From Methylococcaceae bacterium (GTDB lineage Bacteria > Pseudomonadota > Gammaproteobacteria > Methylococcales > Methylococcaceae), in NCBI GenBank assembly GCA_012026715.1, contig VEPB01000536.1, positions 1 to 7,342 on the forward strand: a DNA stretch of 7,342 nucleotides, given 5' to 3'. A program made the translations under genes and the position numbers. This document shows, one piece after another, positions 1 through 5,276 of this stretch; within the stretch, counting starts at the first letter, position 1; the number at the start of each line of letters is the position of its first letter. The notes beneath the pieces were generated by a model that was not told the DNA's origin, did not search any database, and was given only the letters and a program-made list of their open reading frames with translations.

Positions 1-1
1 G

Positions 2-1165
2 GCTTGGCGCAGCCGGCGCGACCTGGTGATGCGCCAGACCCACCGGGCCGGCGAGAAGTTGTTCGTGGATTTCTGCGGGCAGACGGTGCCGATCACCGAT
101 CCCGGGACCGGCGAGATTCGGCAGGTCCAGATCTTCGTCGCGGTGCTGGGGGCGTCCAGCTACACCTATGCCGAGGCGGTGGAAACCCAGGGCTTGGCCG
201 ACTGGATCGGTGCCCATGTGCGGGCCTTCCAGTTCTATGGTGGAACCACCGAGGTCCTGGTGCCCGACAATCTGAAATCGGGCGTGACTAAGGTCTGCCG
301 CTATGAGCCGGATGTCCAGTCCAGCTATGCCGAGATGGCGGCCCATTACGGCGTGGCGGTGGTGCCGGCGCGGGTGCGCAAGCCGAAGGACAAGGCCAAG
401 GTGGAAGCCGGCGTGCTGCTGGTGGAACGGTGGATCCTGGCACGCTTGAGAAATCGGTTGTTCTGCTCGCTGAGCGAACTCAACCGGGCCATCGCCGGGC
501 TGGTTGAGCACCTCAACCGCCGCCCCTTCAAGAAGCTGCCGGGCTGCCGCCGCTCCGCTTTCGAGGAGCAGGACCGCCCCGCACTCGAGGCCTTGCCCGC
601 CACACCGTATGAATTTGCCCAGTGGAAGCAGGCCAAGGTCCACGTGGACTATCACGTGGAGGTGGAGGGCCATTACTACTCGGTGCCCCATACCCTGGTC
701 GGCCGCAAGATCGACCTGCGTTACACGGTCACGACCGTCGAAGCCTTTCACCAGGGCCAGCGGGTGGCCTCTCATCCGCGGGTGGATCTGCGCGGCCGGC
801 ACACCACGGTCGAGAGCCACATGCCGCCCCATCACCGCAACGCGAAGTGGTCGCCGCAACGGTTGATCTCTTGGGCCGAAAAAACCGGCCCGGCCACCGC
901 GCAGCTGATCACCGCCATTCTCCACAGCCGCCGCCACGTCGAGCAGGGCTACCGCTCCTGTCTCGGCATCCTGCGGCTGGGCGAACGCTACGGAAACTCC
1001 CGCCTGGAAGCGGCCTGCCAACGAGCAATCTCGATCAAAGCCCTGAGCTACCGCAGCGTCGAATCCATCCTGAGCCACGGCCTCGATACTCAACCCATCC
1101 TTCCCGAACCCGCCACGCCCAACCTGCAGCACGACAACCTGCGCGGGCCGGAATACTTTCACTGA
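2..1165 (+). CDS. istA: IS21-family transposase IstA, 5'-truncated by window edge
   Basis: DDE-type transposase that cuts and joins the IS ends together with IstB. The reading frame is open from base 2, and 387 residues are visible. About 110-120 N-terminal residues, which in IstA carry the helix-turn-helix DNA-binding region, are missing because the window starts inside the gene. The catalytic triad is readable: Asp in LFVDFCG (codon 68-70), Asp in VPDNLKSG (codon 266-268) and Glu in KAKVEAGV (codon 404-406), which gives spacings of 66 and 46 residues. The C-terminal part holds the HYYSVPHTLVGR beta-rich segment common to IstA and Mu-type transposases. The gene ends 11 nt before istB, so the two are probably translated from one mRNA. 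No frameshift is seen in the visible part. Confidence 0.95.
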   Translation, partial: AWRSRRDLVMRQTHRAGEKLFVDFCGQTVPITDPGTGEIRQVQIFVAVLGASSYTYAEAVETQGLADWIGAHVRAFQFYGGTTEVLVPDNLKSGVTKVCRYEPDVQSSYAEMAAHYGVAVVPARVRKPKDKAKVEAGVLLVERWILARLRNRLFCSLSELNRAIAGLVEHLNRRPFKKLPGCRRSAFEEQDRPALEALPATPYEFAQWKQAKVHVDYHVEVEGHYYSVPHTLVGRKIDLRYTVTTVEAFHQGQRVASHPRVDLRGRHTTVESHMPPHHRNAKWSPQRLISWAEKTGPATAQLITAILHSRRHVEQGYRSCLGILRLGERYGNSRLEAACQRAISIKALSYRSVESILSHGLDTQPILPEPATPNLQHDNLRGPEYFH

Positions 1166-1176
1166 GAGACATACCC

Positions 1177-1938
1177 ATGCTGAATCATCCCACCTTCGAA
1201 CAACTGCGCCGCCTCAAACTGCCCGGCATGCTCCAAGCCCTGCAGGAACAGGAGCAGATGCCCGACATCGATCAACTCGGCTTCCTGGAACGCCTGGGCC
1301 TGCTGGTCGACCGCGAGATCCAGGAGCGCGAAAACCGCCGCCTGGCCTCGCGGCTGCGCTTGGCCAAGCTGAAACAGGCGGCCTGCCTGGAAGACCTGGA
1401 TCTGAAAACACCCCGGCAACTGGACCGCGCCCTCATCCAGCAGCTGGCCGACGGCCGCTGGATTGCCCAGCACCTCAACGTGCTGATCACCGGACCGACC
1501 GGCGTCGGCAAATCCTTTCTGGCCTGCGCGCTGGCCCAGAAGGCCTGCCGCCAGGGGTACACCGCCTTCTACCAGCGCCTGCCCCGGCTGCTCACCGAAC
1601 TGGAGATCGCCCGCGGTGATGGCCGCTATCCCAAACTGATGCGGCAGCTGGCCAAGGTCGATGTCCTGGTGCTGGACGACTGGGGCCTGGACGCCGGACT
1701 CAACGACCGTCAGCGCCGGGACCTGTTGGAAATCCTCGATGACCGCTACGCCAGCCGCGCCACAGTGGTCACCAGCCAGCTCCCCGTCGAGCTCTGGCAT
1801 GAAGCCTTGGGCGATCCCACCCTCGCCGACGCCATCCTCGCCCGCCTGGTCCACAACGCCCACCGCATCAAACTCCAGGGCAAGTCCATGCGCAAACAGG
1901 CCGCCGAAGCCCTCACCTCAGATACCGTTACGCAGTAA
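1177..1938 (+). CDS. istB: IS21-family helper ATPase IstB
   Basis: AAA+ ATPase of the DnaC/IstB type, 253 aa, a normal length for the family. In IS21 it binds DNA as an oligomer, selects target and activates the IstA transposase. Seen here: an N-terminal helical part (about 1-95), Walker A GPTGVGKS at 106-113, Walker B VLVLDDWG at 163-170, a sensor-like VVTSQLP at 197-203, and a C-terminal basic stretch HRIKLQGKSMRK at 229-240. The ATG at 1177 is chosen because it starts the conserved N-terminus (MLNHPTFEQLRRLKLPGM) and follows the istA stop by 11 nt. The frame is open further upstream, but that part is a shadow of istA. Upstream only a weak GAGAGA is seen, so translation may be coupled to istA. 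The last codons (VTQ-stop) form part of a 15-bp palindrome. Confidence 0.96.
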   Translation: MLNHPTFEQLRRLKLPGMLQALQEQEQMPDIDQLGFLERLGLLVDREIQERENRRLASRLRLAKLKQAACLEDLDLKTPRQLDRALIQQLADGRWIAQHLNVLITGPTGVGKSFLACALAQKACRQGYTAFYQRLPRLLTELEIARGDGRYPKLMRQLAKVDVLVLDDWGLDAGLNDRQRRDLLEILDDRYASRATVVTSQLPVELWHEALGDPTLADAILARLVHNAHRIKLQGKSMRKQAAEALTSDTVTQ

Positions 1939-1940
1939 CG
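1926..1940. repeat. 15-bp palindrome over the istB stop codon
   Basis: CGTTACGCAGTAACG: arms CGTTAC and GTAACG around GCA. It contains the TAA stop of istB. A near-identical copy differing only at the ninth base lies at 2198-2212 over the stop of the next ORF. The core TTACGCAGT recurs at 2383-2391, where the IS ends. Confidence 0.8.
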
Positions 1941-1961
1941 ACCGAATCCCGGAGCACACCC

Positions 1962-2210
1962 ATGGCAAAAACACCGGCACAACGGCAAGCCGCCTACCGT
2001 TCACGACGTCACAACGGCGAAGGTCTCCACCGACTCAATACCTGGATCAGTACACCCGCCTTCTGCGCCTTGCAACGACTGGCCCGGAATCACGGACTGA
2101 GCCAACGCGCCCTCATCGAACAGATCCTGTTCCGAATCGATGACGAGGCCATCAGAACCCTGGAAACGGACACCCCGGAATGGGACCGCTACTTCGGCGT
2201 TACGCGGTAA
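1962..2210 (+). CDS. Small IS21 accessory ORF, putative ribbon-helix-helix protein
   Basis: An 82-aa basic protein encoded inside the IS, 23 nt after istB. An SD-like GGAG at 1951-1954 lies 7 nt before the ATG, a good context that supports real translation. By eye it has a basic N-terminal tail (residues 3-19, AQRQAAYRSRR), a possible beta strand HRLNTWIS (23-30), helix A (31-44), a short turn HGLS (44-47) and helix B (47-67). That strand-helix-turn-helix order resembles ribbon-helix-helix DNA-binding proteins. Small proteins of this general look occur next to IstB in some IS21 elements, but I cannot name a family. It could regulate the IS; the twin palindromes at the stop codons of istB and of this gene would be candidate binding sites. 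The role is inference. It might instead be a passenger gene. Confidence 0.75.
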   Translation: MAKTPAQRQAAYRSRRHNGEGLHRLNTWISTPAFCALQRLARNHGLSQRALIEQILFRIDDEAIRTLETDTPEWDRYFGVTR

Positions 2211-2212
2211 CG
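2198..2212. repeat. 15-bp palindrome over the small ORF stop codon
   Basis: CGTTACGCGGTAACG, the second copy of the palindrome at 1926-1940 (14 of 15 bases identical, perfectly matching arms). It again covers the TAA stop, so this protein ends VTR where IstB ends VTQ. Confidence 0.8.
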
Positions 2213-2320
2213 GACGCTCGGACCCACTCGCCGGATCGGTCGCCACCAGGAAAACATTGACCGCTCCGGCAACCTCTGAGTAACCTCAAAAACCCAGCGT
2301 CGCTTCGCTCCGACCGCCCC

Positions 2321-2389
2321 GGCCGAATGGCCGTGGATTGGGTGGCCGAATCAGCGTGGAATGGGTGGCCGAATGGCGTGGATTACGCA
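2321..2389. repeat. Three tandem ~23-bp repeats forming the IS21 right end
   Basis: Units at 2321-2343, 2344-2366 and 2367-2389. The shared pattern is GGCCGAAT, three variable bases (two in unit 3), then CGTGGAnT. Units 1 and 2 continue with GGGT, while unit 3 diverges into TACGCA, the proposed tip. IS21-family elements carry multiple internal repeats at both ends, which serve as transposase-binding sites, so this array is the expected right-end recognition region. No gene is seen in 2213-2503: that stretch holds these repeats, the IS end and about 115 bp of flank. Confidence 0.8.
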
Positions 2390-2460
2390 GTCTGACGTTC
2401 CGAATAGCGACATTCGAGAACCTGCAAGGTCATTCTCTAGCGAATCAAGCGTGGATGGCT

Positions 2461-2481
2461 GTCCGGAAAGCCGTCCGGAAA
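2461..2481. repeat. Two GTCCGGAAA copies, period 12, downstream of vapC
   Basis: GTCCGGAAA occurs at 2461-2469 and 2473-2481. The TCCGGA in each is self-complementary, so the pair can also form a 6-bp stem with a 6-nt loop. It lies about 23 nt past the vapC stop on that transcript. In vapC sense the T-run precedes the hairpin instead of following it, so it is not a standard terminator. Confidence 0.4.
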
Positions 2482-2503
2482 ATTGAGTGCGAACGTGAAG
2501 GAT

Positions 2504-2899
2504 CTACACGAGCCGAACGGAATGACCTCGTGCAGCGAGCAGGGTGACTGCTTTCTTGTCGAACGACACAAAAGTCTCGCCTCCTAACCATCGTCCGTCA
2601 AAGGCAATGACGCCGTCGGCGAAGTCGCCGCCGGCCTCAAGTATTGATAGCCCAGAGTCAACAGCCGCCCTGTCCATTTCCACATTGCCAGTTTCCAGAA
2701 GAACTTGGATCGCGGCCGTAATATCAGAGACCTTGAAACCGTATACCTTGCGCAGGACCCAAACGAACTCGCACAAACAAGGCAAGGTTACAGCGATCAG
2801 TTCGGCTTGACTGAGGATTTCAGCGGCAGCTCTGGATTGAGCAGGTTCGTCACCAACGACAGCGCGGACCAGGACATTGGTATCGACGGAAACTTTCAC
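2504..2899 (-). CDS. vapC: VapC-type PIN-domain toxin (RNase)
   Basis: A 131-aa PIN-domain protein, the usual VapC length. VapC toxins are Mg-dependent endoribonucleases, commonly cutting tRNA or rRNA, and are held inactive by the partner antitoxin. The four acidic positions expected for the active site are present: Asp6 in SVDTNVLVR, Glu44 in LCEFVWVL, Asp95 in GDFADGVIAF and Asp114 in FVSFDKKA, so the toxin looks intact. The start is GTG at 2899, which overlaps the vapB stop as GTGA (2896-2899). This overlap is typical of toxin-antitoxin operons and implies translational coupling. A GGGGAG ribosome-binding site lies just upstream within vapB. The RNA target cannot be told from sequence. Confidence 0.92.
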   Translation of the reverse strand: MKVSVDTNVLVRAVVGDEPAQSRAAAEILSQAELIAVTLPCLCEFVWVLRKVYGFKVSDITAAIQVLLETGNVEMDRAAVDSGLSILEAGGDFADGVIAFDGRWLGGETFVSFDKKAVTLLAARGHSVRLV

Positions 2900-3147
2900 C
2901 TCTCCCCTGCCCAGGCCTGCTGAATCGCCTCGTCGATTTCATCCAAGCTCGCCACTTTCGCCGTTTTCCCTTGTAGCAACCCCAGAAAGCGATCAATCGT
3001 TCCTGCTGGTTTGGCCGCCCTGATCACGCCCCGGCCATCCGGCAACAGATCGAGTTCGATCTTGTCGCCGGGCTTGATACCGAGGTGCTGCAGCACGTCT
3101 TTCCGGAAAGTGACTTGTCCGCGGGAAGTTACGGTAAGTGTGGTCAT
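2896..3147 (-). CDS. vapB: AbrB/MazE-type antitoxin of the VapBC pair
   Basis: An 83-aa antitoxin that should bind VapC and repress its own operon. Residues 4-46 form a swapped-hairpin AbrB-type DNA-binding domain (TVTSRGQVTFRKDVLQHLGIKPGDKIEL, then a D-G-R-G turn). Residues 50-83 look like the C-terminal toxin-binding tail (IDRFLGLLQG, then an acidic helix LDEIDEAI). The ATG at 3147 is preferred because the AbrB fold begins right after it. An in-frame TTG at 3168 would add only seven unconserved residues. No Shine-Dalgarno sequence precedes the ATG, but a TACAAT box ends 6 nt before it, so the mRNA may be leaderless. It overlaps vapC by 4 nt. Confidence 0.9.
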   Translation of the reverse strand: MTTLTVTSRGQVTFRKDVLQHLGIKPGDKIELDLLPDGRGVIRAAKPAGTIDRFLGLLQGKTAKVASLDEIDEAIQQAWAGER

Positions 3148-3153
3148 CGGCGA

Positions 3154-3159
3154 ATTGTA
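3154..3159 (-). promoter_or_regulatory. Candidate -10 box for vapBC
   Basis: TACAAT on the - strand, five of six bases matching TATAAT, ending 6 nt before the vapB ATG. Transcription would start at or next to the A of the start codon. There is no good -35 at 17-18 bp spacing, so the promoter call is tentative. Confidence 0.45.
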
Positions 3160-3186
3160 GGCAGTCAATTGAGGACGGAGTGATAA

Positions 3187-3203
3187 GGTAAATTTCCCTT
3201 ACC
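3187..3203. promoter_or_regulatory. Candidate VapB operator palindrome
   Basis: GGTAAATTTCCCTTACC: arms GGTAA and TTACC separated by 7 nt, about 40 bp upstream of the vapB ATG and just upstream of where a -35 would lie. A related inverted repeat TTACgGTAA lies at 3129-3137, inside the first vapB codons. AbrB-type antitoxins autoregulate by binding such repeats; that these are the sites is inference. Confidence 0.45.
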
Positions 3204-3329
3204 GATGTTGTGCAAGTCTGATCGCCCCGGCGACGTTTTTCAAGCTCCGTCTCGGACTCGTCGACGGACTAAATTCGGCAGAGCGGGAACTGAGTATCTT
3301 TCCGTCCCGGCTCCGCCATGGTGTCCAGC

Positions 3330-5177
3330 CTAGAAAAACAACGTCGCTTCCTGCGAATTCAGTGCCGTGGCAGATTGATTGTCGAAGGTCGCAATCCCAA
3401 CCCAGGTGACACCAGGCCCTGTCAGATCAGCGTCCATTTGAAGAACGGCCGAGGTGTCGGACTGGACGAAGCGTATTGTGGCTGCCGAATCGACATGGTT
3501 CTGATAGCTCCATTCCCCGGCAATCGAAAAATGATCCGTTCCGATGACGAAATCGGTGACCCGGTCGGTGGCTCCGCTCGGATCGACATGGAACACATAG
3601 ATGTCTTTCCCGCTGCCCCCGGTGAGGACATCGGCGCCTAGTCCTCCACTCAATACATCGTCCCCGCTGCCGCCGACCAGGGTGTCGTTGCCGCCATACC
3701 CGTCCAGGCTGTTGTCCAGGGCATTGCCGGTTACTATGTTGTCGCGAGTGTTCCCGCCTCCGAAGACTGCGTTGCCGGTGAGCGTGAGATTCTCGATTGG
3801 CATGGCATCGTTTCCTTTTGCCAGCAGATCGAAATTGACGGATGCCATAACCGTATCAATTCCGGAGTTAGGTAGACCGCTGCCCCAAGGATCGCCTACC
3901 CGATCACCGATGTTGTCAACGATAAAGGTATCGTTGCCCAACCCTCCGTACAGGAAGTCGGCGCCGGCGCCGCCATCGATGGTGTTGTTTCCGTCGTTTC
4001 CGAACAGACTTTCTTGTCCGCTCGACCCTTTGAGGGTGACATTAGCCGAACCGTTGACTTCCATCCATTCGATGCCGGCTGGGATCGTGACCGCAGCGGT
4101 CGGTGTTCCCACGAGATTGACATACAGAAAGTCATGCCCGCCTGCGTCGATGATTGTGTCCTCGATGGTTCCGTTGGTGTTGGCATTCACATGGTACAAG
4201 TCGTCGCCCAGGCCTCCATTGAGAACATCCGCCCCCCCGTTGCCGATCAACGTATCGTTGCCGTCGCCGCCAAAGAGGGTGTTGGCCAGGGCATTCCCTG
4301 TGATGGAATTAGCCAATCCATTGCCGGTTCCCGTTACCGCGTTTCCGGTTAAGACCAGGTTCTCGACGTTGGAACTCAGCGTATAGTTGATGCTGGCGGT
4401 AACCTGATCGATGCCGCCATTCGCGCTTTCAGAGACCACATCGTCTGTGCTATCGACGATATATTGATCGTCCCCTACCCCGCCGGCCATTGTGTCGTTG
4501 CCAAGCCCACCGTCCAGGAGGTCTGCGCCTCCGTTTCCGACCAGGGTGTCGTTACCGACGGCGCCGGTCAGCGTATTGGCCAGCCCGTTACCCGTTAGTG
4601 TGTTGGCCAAGTCGTTGCCCGTTCCTGTCGTCGCCGAGCCCGTGAGCACGAGATTCTCGACATTCGAGGGCAGGGTATAGTTGATCCCGGCGTTGACCTG
4701 GTCGGTCCCTGCGGACGCGGATTCAGACACCCGATCACCCGGATTGTCGACCATATAGGTGTCATTGCCGAGACCGCCAGACATCGTGTCTGCGCCACCG
4801 CCGCCGTTCAGAATGTTGTTTCCGTTGTTCCCGGACAGCTGGTTGTTTTGGGAATTGCCGGTGGCGTTGATGTTTCCGGTACCCTGCAGCAGGAGCGTTT
4901 CGACATTGCTTGGCAGAATATAGGAGACACTCGCCCGGACGGTATCGACAGATGCCGGATCGGCGACCTCCGTGATTTTGTCGCCGGCATTGTCGATGAC
5001 ATACGTGTCATTGCCCAATCCGCCGGCCAGGCTGTCTGCGCCAGTGCCACCATCGAGCAGATCGTTGAAGTCGCCACCGGTCAACGTGTCGTTGCCGGCC
5101 ATGCCGTAAAGTATGTTGGTTTCGTTGACCGGACCGGTCAATTTGTCGGCACCTGAAGTGCCCGTGCGATAAGCCAT
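3330..5177 (-). CDS. RTX repeat calcium-binding protein, probably type I secreted
   Basis: A 615-aa acidic, Gly/Asn/Asp-rich protein. Glycine-rich RTX nonapeptides (GGxGxDxLx type) appear from about residue 24, for example GGLGNDTYVID and GGDGNDTLIG. Such repeats bind calcium and fold as a beta-roll outside the cell after type I export. A longer repeat is layered on top: a nonapeptide, then YxVDN-GD-V-E, then YTLPSNVENLVLTG, then GN...ANTL. Blocks start at residues 52, 134, 232, 321 and 411. The block at 321-410 has diverged. Residues 520-560 (KDIYVFHVDPSGATDRVTDF) resemble the cap that ends many RTX proteins, and the C-terminus TLFF is hydrophobic, as in type I signals. No signal peptide and no enzymatic domain are seen. 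The ATG at 5177 has a perfect GGAGG 7 nt upstream. Exporter genes are not in the window. It could be a surface, adhesion or matrix protein; the function is unknown. Confidence 0.9.
   Translation of the reverse strand: MAYRTGTSGADKLTGPVNETNILYGMAGNDTLTGGDFNDLLDGGTGADSLAGGLGNDTYVIDNAGDKITEVADPASVDTVRASVSYILPSNVETLLLQGTGNINATGNSQNNQLSGNNGNNILNGGGGADTMSGGLGNDTYMVDNPGDRVSESASAGTDQVNAGINYTLPSNVENLVLTGSATTGTGNDLANTLTGNGLANTLTGAVGNDTLVGNGGADLLDGGLGNDTMAGGVGDDQYIVDSTDDVVSESANGGIDQVTASINYTLSSNVENLVLTGNAVTGTGNGLANSITGNALANTLFGGDGNDTLIGNGGADVLNGGLGDDLYHVNANTNGTIEDTIIDAGGHDFLYVNLVGTPTAAVTIPAGIEWMEVNGSANVTLKGSSGQESLFGNDGNNTIDGGAGADFLYGGLGNDTFIVDNIGDRVGDPWGSGLPNSGIDTVMASVNFDLLAKGNDAMPIENLTLTGNAVFGGGNTRDNIVTGNALDNSLDGYGGNDTLVGGSGDDVLSGGLGADVLTGGSGKDIYVFHVDPSGATDRVTDFVIGTDHFSIAGEWSYQNHVDSAATIRFVQSDTSAVLQMDADLTGPGVTWVGIATFDNQSATALNSQEATLFF
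3333..3620 (-). other. RTX C-terminal cap and presumed type I secretion signal
   Basis: Residues ~520-615 of the RTX protein. The last nonapeptide GGSGKD runs into IYVFHVDPSGATDRVTDFVIGTDHFSI, the pattern that closes many RTX beta-rolls, followed by a beta-rich tail ending LFF. Type I substrates carry an uncleaved C-terminal signal, so this is the likely export region. The signal itself has no strict consensus. Confidence 0.5.
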
Positions 5178-5229
5178 GGGAGATCCTCCGGAGAAGCGGT
5201 GGTCCGGGTTTCCCCGGTGGATCTCGCCC
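5178..5229 (-). promoter_or_regulatory. Structured leader covering the RTX gene ribosome-binding site
   Basis: On the - strand, GGGCGAGATCC (5229-5219) can pair with GGATCTCCC (5186-5178), giving nine pairs with a single bulged C. The helix takes in two bases of the GGAGG Shine-Dalgarno (5189-5185) and runs up to the ATG. Inside it, CCGGG-GAAA-CCCGG (5217-5204) forms a 5-bp hairpin with a GNRA tetraloop. The fold could limit translation initiation. It matches no riboswitch family I know. Confidence 0.45.
5185..5189 (-). promoter_or_regulatory. Shine-Dalgarno GGAGG of the RTX gene
   Basis: A perfect GGAGG with a 7-nt spacer to the ATG at 5177. It fixes the start of the RTX protein. Confidence 0.8.
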
Positions 5230-5252
5230 AGTGGCGGTAAAGCCTGAGATTT

Positions 5253-5267
5253 CCCGCGCGAGGCGGG
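5253..5267. repeat. Short GC hairpin after the SppA-like gene
   Basis: CCCGC-GCGAG-GCGGG, a 5-bp stem with a 5-nt loop, about 10 nt past the stop of the protease gene on the - strand. There is no U-run after it in that direction, so read-through into the RTX gene is possible. It may simply stabilise or pause the transcript. Confidence 0.35.
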
Positions 5268-5276
5268 CAGAGTGAA

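Larger units (their letters stand above)
1..2389 (+). mobile_element. IS21-family insertion sequence, left end outside window
   Basis: The element contains istA (partial), istB and a small third ORF in one orientation, followed by a repeat-rich right end. The istA/istB pair is the defining IS21 arrangement. I place the right end at 2389 because the last repeat unit runs into TTACGCA, so the end read inward starts TGCGTAA. This fits the 5'-TG...CA-3' termini usual for the family. The left terminus and the target duplication lie outside the window, so the exact borders are unproven. Both visible enzymes keep their catalytic motifs, so the element could be active if istA is complete at its 5' end. 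It sits about 115 bp past the 3' end of vapC and breaks no recognisable gene here. Confidence 0.85.

Noticed and set aside
622..1176. N-terminal extension of the istB frame
   Set aside because: This part overlaps istA out of frame and reads as Pro/Arg/Gly-rich nonsense. The conserved IstB N-terminus begins at 1177.
1159..1863. Open frame of 234 codons on the - strand opposite istB
   Set aside because: Shadow of istB. The translation is low-complexity (Gln/Gly/Ala/Val-rich) without a recognisable domain, while the + strand has full Walker motifs.
2338..2547. Small + strand ORF crossing the IS right end
   Set aside because: It runs through the terminal repeats into the end of vapC and has no recognisable protein features or ribosome site.
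3148..3168. Longer vapB start at TTG 3168
   Set aside because: Adds seven unconserved residues and also lacks a Shine-Dalgarno. The AbrB domain begins right after the ATG at 3147.
3246..3268. Inverted repeat TCCGTC...GACGGA between the RTX gene and vapB as a terminator
   Set aside because: Only a 6-bp stem with an 11-nt loop, and no U-run on either strand.
3601..4386. Open frame of 261 codons on the + strand opposite the RTX gene
   Set aside because: Ser/Pro/Leu-rich shadow of the repetitive RTX coding sequence, with no domain or ribosome site.
3900..5030. Tandem repeats suggesting a CRISPR-like array
   Set aside because: The repeats are in frame, vary in sequence and encode RTX nonapeptides; there are no uniform direct repeats with unique spacers.
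5178..5276. Known riboswitch (for example cyclic-di-GMP type) in the RTX leader
   Set aside because: The conserved core bases of the classes I know are absent; only generic hairpins are seen.
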